Below are positions 23,800-35,689 of a stretch of DNA of 64,000 nucleotides, one piece after another. The notes below the pieces were generated by a model that worked only from the letters and a program-made list of their open reading frames with translations, was not told the DNA's origin and made no database searches. This DNA comes from Rhodeus uyekii. Taxonomy: Eukaryota; Chordata; Actinopteri; Cypriniformes; Acheilognathidae. The DNA lies in assembly GCA_037043235.1 (NCBI GenBank), contig JAWRVZ010000112.1, positions 1 through 64,000 of the forward strand, given 5' to 3'. Within the stretch, counting starts at the first letter, position 1. The number at the start of each line of letters is the position of its first letter. Both the position numbers and the translations under genes were made by a program.

Positions 23800-24310
23800 G
23801 ATAATAATAATAATAATTCATTACATTTATATAGCGCTTTATCAAAGTCTCTCAAAGTCGCTTTACATGGAAGGGGAAATCTCCTCAACCGCCACTAGAG
23901 TGCAGCATCCACCTGGATGATGCGACGGCAGCCATATTGCGCCAGAACGCACACCACAAACTAGCTTTATTGGTGGAGCGGAGACAGAGTGATGATGCAG
24001 CCAATCAGAGAAAGGGGATGGTTAGGAAGCCATGATGGACATATTTGGCCAGAATGCCGGGGTTACACCCCTACTCTTGCGAAAGACATCCAGAGAGTAA
24101 GGACCTTGGTTTATCGTCTCATCCGAATGACGATGCTCATTTCAGTACAGTGTCCCCGTCACTATACTGGGGCGGTAGGACTCACATAGACCAGAGGGTG
24201 AGCACCCCCTGCTGGCCTCCTAACACCACTTCCAGCAGCAATCAGTCTCCCATCCAGGAAACGACCACACACATCCCCGCTTAGCTTTTGTGAGCAACCA
24301 GTCGTAGGCT
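23800..24310 (-). mobile_element. RTE-type LINE 3' end (Expander-like)
   Basis: Begins with an ATA/AAT microsatellite and TTCATTACATTTATATAGCG, the inverted 3' tail common to fish RTE elements, followed by non-coding 3'-UTR-type sequence with CACCCCCTGCTGGCCTCC and CTCCCATCCAGG. No coding part is left. Family assignment rests on memory of such tails. Confidence 0.4.
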
Positions 24311-24769
24311 AGAGGGTGACATTGCTGCCGGCAATGATGGGATTCAGTTGCAAGTGATGTGGGTTTATTGTAAATACGGAGGAATACAAAGTAACAGAAA
24401 AGTCCGGGATATGGCTGGCGGTGACGCAGGGACTCAATGGGCTGTAAAATACATTTTACTGTCAAACTTACTGTAATGTATATATGTGTAAATATTCTAT
24501 AATTGCAATACAAAATAAATTCCTGTAATGTTTTCATTTACTGTAAGGATGCAACTCTCACCAGTTTTGTATGCTGGAAAATTAGCATGACAGATGCCAC
24601 TGTGGATCTTTGCAGATTGGGTTGCACCCTCCACCCAGTTTGGAAAAAGGACAGCTGCAACTAAGCTGCAGAAGAGATGTTTTAACTTTTCTCCCTAAGA
24701 AAGGTGATCTTAAAGAGAAAAAAAAATGCAGACCAGTCTCTGTATTACGCATTGATACTTAATTGATGA

Positions 24770-25715
24770 ATATTAAGTGTTAAGTTTCCCCAACTGAGCA
24801 AGCCATTGGCGACAGCGGCAAGGAACCAAAACTCCAGCAGGTGACGGAATGAATGAATGAAGAACGGAATGGAGAAAAACCTTGGGAGAAACTAGGCACA
24901 GTCGGGGGACCATTTCTCCTCTGGCCAACTGCCAAACAGTGAATTATTATTAAATGGACAACAATTCAAGTCCAATATTAAGTCCAATTTGGTCCGGTTG
25001 GAGATGGGTTCATGATCGTCACAGGGGAGGTCTAGTAGAATCTCCGTAGACACTTCAGAGCTCTCTTGTGCTCGTGTCCAGGTGCAGGTCCTTCATCTGA
25101 TCTGGACATGGCCCGGATCCGGCTGACCACGGTAACCTCAGAATAAACAGAGACCAATATCAGCGTAGATGCCATTCTTCTTCTGATGTATCGAGTACAT
25201 CAGACTTTATGGGAATGTTTCCGGTTCCGACTGACCTAAATTATGCAGCCTAACAATCATTTTACATGATTTGAATTATTAAAAATGTATGTATAATGTG
25301 TTATGTGTATGCCAGGTTTAAGAGATGTGTTTTTAGTCAAGATTTAAACTGACAGTGTGTGTCTGCTTCCCGAACTGTTTTAGGAAGACTTTTCCAGAGT
25401 TTAGGAGCTAAATAGGAAAAGTATCGACCACCAGCAGTTGACTTTGATATTCTAGGTATTATAAGCGGGTCAGTATTTTGGGATCGCAATAGAACTATAA
25501 TGAATATTGTATATAGAAGGACTATAATGTGTTAAGAGATCGCTCAAGTACTGGGGAGCTAAACTATTTAATACTTTGTAAGTAATCTGTGTCATATAAA
25601 TCTCTGAACTGGTTTTTGGAAGAGCCTTTGATTGATGGTGCCCGAATGGATCTCTGTGGACATACAGCTTTAGGGCTGATGCAAGTTTTAACAAAAGCCA
25701 AAGTTGTTCAAATTA
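24770..25715 (-). mobile_element. LINE 3' end (Jockey-group), dispersed repeat family R, fullest copy
   Basis: The minus strand at 25715-25330 encodes the end of a LINE ORF2 (LAPKLWKSLPKTV-like residues, with frame breaks), then a long 3' UTR down to 24770. The UTR recurs at 45808-46200 and at 51620-51938 plus 55488-55706. No full-length member is present in the window. Confidence 0.55.
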
Positions 25716-25754
25716 AAGACTTGATGGAAGTGCCTGGTAAAGCTTTTGGATAGT

Positions 25755-26425
25755 GCTGATGCACTTGCACTTGCACTTCATTAAATCTGTCCTCCCCCCC
25801 CTCCCTGGACCCCTACCCATTTGCATACCGGTCAAAACGCTCGACCGATGACGCCATCGCTACTGCTGTCCATTCAGCACTCACACATCTGGACAAAAAA
25901 GACACACATGTCAGAATGCTGTTCATTGATTTTAGTTCAGCTTTCAAAACAATCATCCCTCAACAGCTCACCCAAAGACTGTCTCAGCTGGGACATCGCT
26001 GTGCAACTGGCTGCTGGACGTCCTGACGGGAAGACCTCAGGCAGTACGGTTTCTCTCCCACCCCTCCATGACATTTATAACTCCCGCCTCTCCCGCATAG
26101 CCCTCATCATTGTGAGAGACCCCTCCCACCCATCCCACAGCCTCTTCAATCTGCTGCCATCAAGGAGTAGACTACGCAGTCTCCAGGCAAGGACCAGCAG
26201 ACTGAAGGACAGCTTCATTCCACAAGCTGTCAGGCCATTGAACTCCCTCCCGTCTCTGCCCCTTTTCCTCTCCTATATATATATTGTTGCTGTTGTTACT
26301 GTAAATGTAACCTGGTTGCAACTTGGGTCTGAGAGTTACAGAATTTCAATTCTCTGTATGTATGTGCTGTATATATTGCAGAATTGACAATAAAGCTGAC
26401 TTTGACTGACTTGACTTGAGTCTCT
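25755..26425 (+). mobile_element. Rex1/CR1-like LINE, internally deleted 3' fragment
   Basis: Encodes FAYRSKRSTDDAI and FIDFSSAFKTIIP, then jumps directly to the C-terminal DIYNSRLSRIALIIV and RDPSHPSHSLFNLLPSRSRL. The middle of the reverse transcriptase, including the catalytic YADD/FADD region, is deleted at about 25990-26065. Ends with AATAAAGCTGACTTTGAC tail repeats. Confidence 0.6.
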
Positions 26426-26499
26426 GAACTATTTCAACAAGGACTGTTTAACTTTTATTAAGGAATTTTCTAGGAACTTTGAGAAAAGAAGAATGAACT

Positions 26500-29170
26500 C
26501 TTCTGTCAAGTCAAGTGCTTCCTGATGAGACGGATGTTTTTCCTTCTTTGGTGATTTCTAAAAGTGTAATGACTGGAAAAGTGTTGAGAGGCATGTTTAA
26601 TTCAATGGGGCGAATGAATCTATATAAAATTGTGTAAAAGTGATAAAGCATGGAGCGGTGAATGAAAATGTTCTTGAGAGAGATATTTTGCCTTTCTGTG
26701 ATGGAACCACGAGTCGTCACTCATTGATCGATTGAAGGTTTCTGGTAGATGTGTAGATTTGTAGCAGTAAGTGGAAGTATGAAGGTGCCGAGCTTGTGTA
26801 AGTTCTGTATGCAAGAGTCAGTGCTTTAAATTTGGTGCGTGTTGCAAGTGGTAGCCAGTGTAGTGAGATGAATAGTGGTGTAAAATGAGTACTTTTGGGT
26901 TCGTTGAAGACCAAACAAGCTGCTGCATTCTGGATCAGTTGCAGGGGTTTGATTGCACTAGCAGGAAGTTTACACGACCAAAAGAGCATTGCATTAATAA
27001 ATTCTGGAAATGACCATGACCTGCACCAGACGTTACTTGCTCAGTGAGGAACAGTCTGATCATCCTGATGTTATGCAGTGCAAACCTGCACGATCAAGCC
27101 ATCTTTGCGATGTGATCTTTGAAGGTCAGCTGGTCCTCAAAGATCATTCCAAAATTTCTGACAGACTGGTGGCGCCGATCTGGACGGTAAAGTCGTACTG
27201 TAGAGTTGGATTGCCAAGTTGAGATGCAGATGATGCCCTTTCATCCATGCCGAGATGTCCGTTACGCAGCTTTTAATTATCACAGCCACTGTGGGATCAT
27301 CTGGTTGGAATGGTAAGTAAAGCTGTGTCTCATCAGCGTAGCAGTGATGGGAGAAGGCATGTGCCTCTATGATGTTGCACATGGAGAACTGAGCCCTGTG
27401 GAACACCAGTGATCAGAGACCTCTCCGCACCATGCATCCCTGAAGGACCTATCCGTGAGATAGGATTCAAACCACAGAAGAGTTCCAGTGATGCCTAGTG
27501 ACGGGAGAGTAGATAAGACGATATAATGATTAACAGTGTCAAAGGCAGCAGATAGATCCAAGAGAATGAGTGTCAGGGTTCTGTCACCTCAGTTTGGGTT
27601 TCTAGTTTGGTGGTTGACAGAGCTCTGACACTGCCCCTTTGTTGTGTCTTGTGATTGTGGAACCCCTCCCATCTTGTTCCCTCATTTCCCTTTATTAATC
27701 CCAGCTGTTTCCACTCATTACCTTTCTCGTGTGTTTCCTATTTAATCCTGATGTGTTTGCTGTCATGTGTGGTGTCATTCCATGTGTTTGCTTTATGGTC
27801 ATGGTGTAACAGTCCAGCCTATTATGTAATAAAATATATGCTGTAATTCTGTTCCTCGCCATTAGGGGGCGATCTAGTGTTGGTGGGGCTAGATAAAATA
27901 AAGGTGAACAGTAGAGGAAAAGAGTATGGTTACCTTTCAGGTAGCATGCCACTTTGTCTTGATGGCAAGAGTTTGTGAAGTCCTTGTTGAGAAACGTTTG
28001 TTTTTCTTGCTCAACTGTAAGTAACTTCTTTGTGTCTGATGTTTGAATGTATGTGGAGGCCAATCCGTTTGTAAAAGTGTTTGAATTGTATTCTCTTTTG
28101 TTTGGTTTACTACAAATTATTAATGGAAGGTGTTTTGTGTTATAGAAGGACTTTTCTTGTTGTCAATATGCTTAATGCATATTATTCCCATATCTGTGGA
28201 TCTGGAAAGGATCTGTTACACCAGCTGATGGTTATGGACTAAGACATCGGTTCAGAGGAAATCCTTCATTTGGAAACTAGTAGAACAGGGAGGAGATACA
28301 ATTATTGCTGGATCACTTTTCAATGGAGATCTCTGTCAAACGGACAAGCAACTACGGACGTAACAGCTAAGACATTCTCTTGACTCTTTTGCATTTACCT
28401 CGCTCCACCTAAGCACAAAAGACATTATACTTTGAGTGAGATATTTTTGGGTATGCAAATATCTGTAAGCTCATGTTGAGTGTTGGTTTTGTTTTTGTGG
28501 GTTGAGGGAAGTGATGGGTTTTTGTGTGAGAGTGTGAAAATAGTACTTTTTGTGTGAAAATAGTACTTAAAGGAAAAAACAACGAAACGAAAGAAGACTT
28601 TGTGGCTGCCTTACTTACTAGAGATTTAAAAGATGTGGTAATGTTTATGACCTTCCCAAACTTTCAGATGTATAATTAGTATGTGTGCAAAATAACACGT
28701 GCTGTTATAATGGTGTGTTACTGAGCTGTGTTCCCTGCCTTGCCTCCTGGTTTGTTTATGTTTTGTTGTATTTATTATCTTGTTTATGTTATGTTTCCCA
28801 CCTCATGAGCATTTATTTTGTGAGTTTGTTTTTCTGTTATTGCAATTAAACCTCCTTCACCTTGCATCTTGAGTACTCCCTCATTTGTTCCGTGGCAATG
28901 AGAACCAATGATTTTGAATCAGCTTTTGCGCTCCTTGACTGAAAGTTGTACAGTCTCTGTTGAATGACCCTTCTTGAAGCGAGACTGGTTGATGTCCAAA
29001 TGCCCATTCTGAGAGAGAAAAGATACCAGGTTAAAAACAACACATTCAAGAGTTTTTGATATAAATGGTAGAAGGGAGTAATTGCCACGACCCGTCAGCC
29101 AGCGCCAGAGCCTGCAATGACCCGTCAGCCAGCAACTGAGGTACCGCTTCCCACCCTTTATCATGTACAT
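26500..29170 (-). mobile_element. L2-type LINE relic, split by a solo LTR
   Basis: Minus-strand pieces in order: 29170-28912 (LLPFISKTLECVVFN, GHSTET, KSLVLI), 27561-27367 (MDLSAAFDTVNH), 27406-27137 (YADETQLYL, D to E in the catalytic box), 26989-26717 (LQLIQNAAACLV). KSLVLI and DLSAAFD are adjacent in L2 polymerases but are separated here by 27571-28897. Many frame breaks make it inactive. Confidence 0.65.
27571..28897 (+). mobile_element. Solo LTR inserted in L2 LINE, itself interrupted
   Basis: Starts TGTCAGGGTTCTG and ends CCGTGGCA, flanked by the 5-bp duplication ATGAG (27566-27570 and 28898-28902). No internal retroelement genes. The start resembles that of the LTRs at 51939 and 54670. 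A second LTR-like piece begins inside it at about 27816 (TGTAACAG), with CTGTTACA at about 28208-28215 as its possible end; the remainder to about 28700 is unassigned. Confidence 0.6.
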
Positions 29171-29709
29171 TTTTGTCTGTCAGTCATCCAGCTCTGCCTC
29201 CGCTGGAGATCGAGAGCCTAGATGATCCCGATCGCTAGATGTATCCTGCTGGGTGGTACCATCACAGGTCCTGCCACCTCCAGCCTTATTAGCAGCTGGG
29301 GATTCCTTGGCTCGGCTCCAGCCTTGGATCCCTCCTCTCAACCTCGGCCCGTCGACCAGTTGGCTTCACCCTGGCTCCTCCCGTCCTCAGCTTCACCGGT
29401 CTCCTGAACCAGCAGCATCTATCGGGTCCATCAGCTCGTTGGCGACGTCCTGGGCCCTGTCAGACCTATAAAACTATAAAAGAAGACAATACAAGACCTA
29501 TGAACTATAAAAGACTCACATGCAAGCACACACATCATGAGGTCTTGTTTTACTACGGTTATCATTTTGAGCATTTATCCCTTTCTGTTTTTGATTCTTA
29601 TCTGCCTGACCTGTGCCTGGATTATTTCTCTTGATTGTTATCTGCCTGTACAACCACTTTTAATAAAGGCAAGCATTTGGATCTCTGCTTGTGATTATCC
29701 TCTGTTACA
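29100..29709 (+). mobile_element. Gypsy-type LTR fragment
   Basis: The right half (ACTATAAAAGAC, GGTTATCATT, TTAATAAAGGCAAGC, CTCTGTTACA) corresponds to the solo LTR at 58479-58949. The left edge is not clear. The pro/leu-rich frames at 29222-29471 are incidental. Confidence 0.45.
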
Positions 29710-29930
29710 CATAGTTAGTACCCTCTGTTAGAGTATACTTGCTGTAACAATGTTATTGTATTTGGGGTGGCCTACAAACTCCTTGTGAGACCTGAAGCTG
29801 GCTTCTGCTGATGAAGCTGCAAACTAAACTTTACTAAAATTTCTTCTATTGACTGCACTTCTGACTCCTGGTCTTCATTCAACATATTTTGTCCTCGAGT
29901 CTTAACTGTAATTCCCCAACAATGTAAAAG
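29710..29930 (+). mobile_element. LTR 3' end, same family as 55707-56114
   Basis: Shares TAGTTAGTACCCTCT, GGCCTACAAACT, CTGGCTTCTGCTGATGAA and AACTGTAATTCCCC with the later copy. Follows directly on the end of another LTR. Confidence 0.4.
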
Positions 29931-31455
29931 GTAGAGAGCAGAGATTTATACAAACTCGGGTCAGACTGGTCCTTTGATTTATGCCAATTTCTCTCAGCTT
30001 CCCACGAAGAACATCCGTTAGCCAGGGGTTAGAGGGAGTAGCACGCAATGACCTGGAAGAGAGTGCAAAGATCTTGACAAGACGATAGAGTGGAACACAA
30101 ATTGTCTGTTGCAGTATTTATATCCAGTGATGAGATTTGCTTGGAAGAAGGAAGAGGAGGATGAAACTACAGAGGAAAGGTGGGAAGGAGAAAGAGAGCT
30201 TAGGTTTCGCCTAAAAGTAACTGGTAGAGGGGTTGGTGTTGTAGAAGTAGCAAGTTGCATATGAAATGTAATGAAAAAATGGTCAGAAACATGCAGGGGT
30301 TTAACTAGAATGTTGCGTGTAAGTCAAGTTGGTTGCCCGACTTCTGAGTACCTGTGGTGACGAGTCATTTGAGGTCAATTGAGGCTAGGAGAGAGAGGAA
30401 GTCTGTAGCCCAAGGCTTCTCCTAATGGATGTTTAAGTCACCAAAGACAACAAGCGGAGTGTCATCCTAAGGCAGTGCTTCTCAATTATTTTGAGATAAT
30501 AAGACAGAGATCTCCCCCCCCCCACCCCCCAGGAAGAATTATGATCTTTCACCTTATTGTTTCCATGGCGATGCGTCATGCTTTTTACGTGACATACCAC
30601 AAGCATAAAAAAGCGCTGTTGTCACGGTTCTTCAAGTTCAGTTTCTGTTTCTAGCGTTTCTGTGGCACTGCTCTTGTGAATGCGTTTTGTCGCTTAAAAA
30701 ACTTTATAATGTTCATGTTCATGAATGTTCGTAGAATCTGATTCTGAATCTGAGTCACTTCTTCTGAAATACATGACAGTAAGTGTCTGGTGAAGTGGGA
30801 GAAGAATAGAGTGAAGTTTATAGTTACCAATACAATGTGTATCTGATATGAATAAAAAACATTGTTAGTTTTTAATTGCTATCTCCGCTTTTATAGACAT
30901 CAGTGTGTATTTTTCAATGTATAACTGTATTGTTTTGCCAGTACTTATGAGTATTTAAATGTTTGAAACCTAAAAGAAACCTTATGTGGTTGAATTGTTG
31001 TGATAAATGACAAGCTCTGAGCGCGTCTTTATCTGGATCAGTACCAGTTATCGCATGAAAACACATGAAAAATTAGCAGTTGATCACGTGACACATATGA
31101 ACACATATGGTGTGATCTGTGATGGAATTTTTATAAATATGTTTTCTTTTATGTCATGATTATATTTTGTTTCTTGATATTATGTGTGATATTGAGTTTA
31201 TTCTGTTTAGTGGAACTAGTAAGGTTGAAGGAATCTAAAGCACGTACAGCTGCTGGCATGGGTGTAGGGAGCTACATACCACAATAGATTAAAACTAGAA
31301 ATACACAGAGTAAGCGGTTCCTTTGACCCTAAGAATATTAGACTTTGACCCCAAAGAAATTGAGTAGCCTGTCGAACCATTACAAATCAAGAAGAATTGT
31401 GTTCAAGGTGTAAAAAGACTAATGTGTTCCTGATAGGGGGGAGGAAAGTGAAGTC
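29931..31455. other. Mosaic of short LINE/LTR debris
   Basis: No gene seen. About 30000-30260 is antisense LINE-like debris. 30490-30530 has a poly-C stretch. 31090-31440 may be the start of an LTR (TGTGATGGAA) whose end lies beyond the Harbinger element that follows; this is weak. Confidence 0.25.
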
Positions 31456-31804
31456 TTAGGGCCCGTCCACACGGGAACGCGAATCACTGTGACCGCATAC
31501 ATTTCGTATCGGATTGGCGTTGCGTCCACACGGATCCGGCGTTCTGGGTGGCTGAATCCGCTCTTTTTGGAGAATGGGTTCTAAAGTGGAAAGATCTGAT
31601 AACGACACCCTTGTGTTCTCGTGTGGACGGCCAATCCGCATCTTTTGTGAGAACGATGATGTCATCACATCACGTGTCGGCTGCGTCACACGTAACAGCA
31701 ACAACAGTAATGGCGGACTACATGATTGTGCTCGTGCTGCAGGACGGCTAAAAGTACATAAAGTTGCCTTTTACGGATCTGGTTTTGCGTTTCCATCGTG
31801 ATCA

Positions 31805-32382
31805 TGGCATGCCACAGTGTTTGGGAGCGGTCGACGGCACACGCATAGAATCAAGCAGCTGTCTGCCAACTCGATGGACTACACCAGTGGTCCCCAACCT
31901 TTTTTGTGCCACGGACCGGTAAACGCGTGAAAATTTTGCCGCGGACCGGTGGCGGCTCCAGTTTGTTGAGCGAGTCCGGGGTGCAAGCGAGTCTGCGCGA
32001 GATTAAACACACTTCCTAGTTGCTAAAGCAGCAGCGTCACAGCCGCTTGTAGCAGCTCACGGACCGGTCTGCGAATTCGATCCGCGGCCTGGTACCATTT
32101 CATCCACGGACCGGGGGTTGGGGACCACTGGACTACATCAACAGGAAAGGCAAACATTCTATCAATGTACAGGCGGTCTGTGATTATAAGTACAGATTTA
32201 TGGATGTTGTGATAAAGTGGCCCGGGAGTGTACACGATGCACTGGTTTTTGCTAATTCAAAGCTAAACCTGTACTTGACTGGCCAGATCCCTCCTCTGAA
32301 AAAACTGATTGTGGACATGAGTGTGCTTTTGTTCGTCTCAAAGCCAGGATATGCTGCACTGAAAAGGCTTCACAGACTGTAA
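31805..32382 (+). pseudogene. Harbinger (HARBI1-like) transposase relic
   Basis: Recognisable blocks: GMPQCLGAVDGTRI (first catalytic Asp), then after the MITE DYINRKGKHSINVQAVCDY and IKWPGSVHDALVFANS (second Asp), and finally ECAFVRLKARYAALKR (region of the third catalytic acid). At least two frame shifts and the inserted MITE break it. The N-terminal part is not visible. Confidence 0.7.
31885..32130. mobile_element. hAT-type MITE inside the Harbinger transposase
   Basis: Ends are CAGTGGTCCCCAACC and its inverse GGTTGGGGACCACTG. Flanked by 8-bp duplications GACTACAC and GACTACAT (one mismatch). Removing it restores continuity of the surrounding transposase reading. Confidence 0.8.
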
Positions 32383-32904
32383 TGAGGGAGAGGGAAAGAG
32401 AGTGAGGAGAGTACTCACAAAGTACCTTGACCCCTAAAAATGCTGGCCATCAAGTTTTGTTCTGTTTTTTTTTTTTTTTTTTTACAGTATTTACCTTTTT
32501 GAAAATGTACTAATGTTTATTTTGAAAGTGTTGTATTGAATATGTCAAGTGAAAATAAATGTAGTGCAGGGCAAACAATATAAAATCAAGAATTACAATG
32601 CAACAGGGCAATCGCTCCGTGTCATATTGCAGCAGTGCACGTCTGTAAAAATTCAGCGCATTCAGCGCGCAAGGTTGTGCGCATGCTCAAACTCTTCTTC
32701 TCTGTGTATAGTGTATATCTGTGGCAGAATTACAGCGCCACATACTGGTCTGGCATATAAACTACACCATTCTCAGTCGGTTTCAGTGTTCTCGTGTGGA
32801 CGCTGAGATTTCTTGCGCCGATGCCGTGTTTACGGCATTTTTTTTTAGAACGAAGGGAAAAAAAGAGCGGTTAGGGAATGCACCGTTCTCGTGTGGACGT
32901 GGCC

Positions 32905-33500
32905 TTAGCCTTGGAGTTTAGAAAAGATCTAAATGTTGACCAGCCCTCCCCTTCTTTGTCACACTCTGCAGGGCAGCTTTGGATGTCTGTATGACTGTTG
33001 ATCCTTTCTTGCAAGAAAATAAACCTTTATAAATTACAATTGGGATGTTTGTCCCTTGTTCAGAACTGATAAAAGATTTTGCCAACAGAGATCGTACACT
33101 CAAAGGGTGAAGGGTTTGTTATCTGAACTTCATATCTGCTGCTCTTTGCTGTGCTCTTGTTCAGTGCAAGAAAACCTACTCCCAAGCAAAAAAGCATGTT
33201 TCCGGGGGTCACACGCACCCCCCTCTGTCCTAAGGGATTGAGGACAACAGCATATCCATCTCCTCAACAAAGGTGTTGTCCCCCCTTGGTAGTAGTGATA
33301 GTCGTCCGTCTTTTTTTATAATCGAACATTTGTCTGCGAGCCATATGCAGCCATCAAAAGAGCCACATCTGGCCCACGAGGCATAGGTACCCAACCCCTG
33401 GATTACAACAATGTGGATTATGGCGGGAGATGTAACTGTAATTTGAGTGAAATTCAAATGAATTGTACTTGCATAAAGAAGAGTGAGTAGAGTATGTCCA
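32905..33500. other. Unassigned stretch; hAT terminus at about 33330-33402
   Basis: AAGAGCCACATCTGGCC and CCCAACCCCTG near 33355-33402 look like one end of a fish hAT MITE of the family at 41818; the other end is not found. No gene seen. Confidence 0.3.
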
Positions 33501-34455
33501 GTTGTTAGAAATGAGAAGACCTGTACCCCCACCCCTGGGGTGTGAGAGAAAGAGAAGTTGTTATAGAGAGCAGCGGGGGCTGCCGAGTATCCTTTTGCAT
33601 ACTGTGGCCTCAGCTTCAAATTGGCACATAGGAAACGTGTTACCAGTGGGTCTCTCCCAAAATAATTGCACCCAAAATGAATATGGTGAACAAGAAGGCC
33701 GCCACATAAACCTTTAACGTGGACTGGGATAACCCTGCAGTGAATAGCTCTTGCAAGAACTCCAGCATTGTACCAAAAGTGCAGTTAACTGGGTTCAACT
33801 GGCGAGCACTGCACCATGAAGTGACGAAATGAAGTTTCCGCTTCAGGGCATACAGTTTCCTTTTGGTGGAAGCTCTGGAGAATATAATTGTCTCAAAAAT
33901 CTCTGTTGAGACACCAGAATCTATGAAGTGGAACTAACCCAGGGTGTACATTCATGACCTTTCCTCTGCTTTCTTCTCTTATTCCATAACCAGAGCTTAC
34001 TTAGGAACCTCAAACTGTTGGGAGAGAGCCCCATTATCTGGGCAAGCAAGATCCCTGAAAAGCCCTTACTGATTGTGCACAGGGACCAATGAGATATATT
34101 CGTCAGAAGCTTCCATGTTTCCAGAAATTCTATTAAGGAAACCAGTCCCTCAAATCTGGCCTCTGGTGCGGTTCGAGCAACCAATTTGGTGTCCTGAAAT
34201 GGCACACTGGCAGGGAACAACAAAACGCCTACGCTTTTGAGTCAAGAAATGGCTAGAAGGAACACCAATTTTAAGGTCAGAAACTTTTCTGGAACAGTCT
34301 CGAAGGGCTCAAAGGGAGCCTCAGATAAACCCTCTAGTGCAATAGTCAGGTCTGAGGCTGGAACTCTGGTATAGAAAGCAGAACTCAGCCTCAAATTACC
34401 ACAAAGGAACTGCGTCACCCACAGCTTTCTTCTCTCTGATCCACCACACAAAGGT
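33500..34455 (-). mobile_element. DIRS-like retroelement relic, rearranged
   Basis: On the minus strand 34451-34242 gives VPASDLTIALEGLSEAPFEP and FLTLKLVFLLAIS, resembling the start of the DIRS tyrosine recombinase core. 34223-33921 gives FQDTKLVARTAPEARFEGL and SLIEFLETWKLL, resembling the region in front of the DIRS reverse transcriptase. In intact elements the polymerase precedes the recombinase, so the order is swapped here. The assignment rests on remembered family motifs. Confidence 0.45.
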
Positions 34456-35019
34456 AAACTACTGTTGTGTGGAAAGGGATAACCTTGTTAAAAAATCATC
34501 TTACAGAAACTCCCACTGTTGCAGTTTCTGTGCAGTTTCTTTAGATCCCACTGTTGCAATCTGGAGCAAGAAGTAAAGACTCTCCAATTAAGGACATACA
34601 GTCCTCTTGGGACGCTACCTTTCTGTACCAACGAACCGCGTTGACGCAGAGAGAAGTGTCAGCCAGTACACAAACGTCAATGCACCGCAGCGACAGAATA
34701 TGTCAGCAACCACGTTGGTTCGGCCAAGTTTTGGCCACGAAAAACAGTAAACTATTTCATTAATGTCACTTGGCATTGCGGAGTCTGTGGCTACATGCGT
34801 TGTAGTCGTATTTTGTTTCCTTTTTGTTTTTTAATACAGGTGAACAGTCGAAAAGTGGTATTTTAGAATACAAAACAGCGGGTGTGACAGCAGATGGACT
34901 GATTGCAGTGATTGGTGCCTAGTAAAAACTGTGCCCGTGAATTTTCCGTGAAATCGAATGTTTTTTTTAAAACCTTCCGTGAAATTGCGAATTTTTACCC
35001 GTGAATTTGGTTAGTCCCT

Positions 35020-35160
35020 ACCTGTGAGCCACCGGTCTCATCCTCCACTTGTCGCTCCTCGACACGAGACCGGTGGCTCGCAGGTGATGCTCATTATCAA
35101 TCATGCCACCGGCTCTCGTGATGCTCTCACGGTCCCTCAACCCCGCCCTTCTCGCCACAC
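35020..35160 (-). mobile_element. LTR fragment, relative of 11640-11884
   Basis: Shares CCACCGGCTCTCG and neighbouring blocks; would begin TGTGGCGAGA on the minus strand. Confidence 0.35.
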
Positions 35161-35351
35161 AAGTATTTCAGTTAAATTGTGTCTTAACTTGGCACAATAC
35201 ATAGCAAATTTCCAGAGAAGCCATTTGTATCTCCGCAATGAATATAAAACTGGTGTACAAGATGATACAATACAAGCCAATCAGAAGAGATTGATAGTTA
35301 ATGTATGGTTATGAATGGGATTTGCCAGAGCATCAAGATCAAAATTCATCA

Positions 35352-35506
35352 GGAATTTACATTTACGCATTTGGCAGACGCTTTTATCCAAAGCGACTTA
35401 CATTGCATTCAAGATACACATTGAATCAGTTCTTGCTTTCCCTGGGTTCGAACCCATGACCATGGAGTTGTTAATGCCAATGCTCTACTGATTGAGCTAC
35501 AGGAAA
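35352..35506 (-). mobile_element. tRNA-derived SINE
   Basis: The minus strand reads TGTAGCTCAATCAGTAGAGC (A-box region) and, about 30 bp on, GGTTCGAACCC (perfect B box of the RNA polymerase III promoter). The tail then runs GCTTTGGATAAAAGCGTCTG and CCAAATGCGTAAATGTAAAT, common in fish SINEs. A direct repeat AAGCTTATAATT lies just beyond its start. Confidence 0.7.
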
Positions 35507-35689
35507 GCTTATAATTAAAGCTTATAATTTCCCCATCACACCTAATTTAAGTTAACCTGAAATACTCTAGGCATCTCTTCAATTGTTCCACGTCTCTAGT
35601 GTTCCACCTCAGCAGTATAACTTGGGAATAAATTAACCACAGAGAATTCCACCAGTAAAAATAATACAACAGATTATGTAGGATTTGTA

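Larger units (their letters stand above)
31459..32904 (+). mobile_element. PIF/Harbinger DNA transposon with decayed transposase
   Basis: Flanked by TTA on both sides (31456-31458, 32905-32907), the 3-bp target duplication of Harbingers. Terminal inverted repeats: GGGCCCGTCCACACG on the left, and the inverse of CGTGTGGACGTGGCC on the right. The interior has a Harbinger DDE transposase relic (31805-32382), broken by frameshifts and by a 246-bp hAT MITE. 56206-56844 is a shorter relative in the opposite orientation. Confidence 0.8.

Noticed and set aside
29222..29471. Pro/Ser-rich frames that could be a signal peptide or mucin-like exon
   Set aside because: Two overlapping frames in LTR-related GC-rich DNA, no splice sites, no conservation.
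31548..31801. Frames at the left end of the Harbinger element
   Set aside because: They lie in the terminal and subterminal repeats, not in the transposase.
35460..35506. Functional tRNA gene on the minus strand
   Set aside because: The A and B boxes are present but no cloverleaf acceptor stem can be formed, and a SINE tail follows; it is a tRNA-derived SINE.
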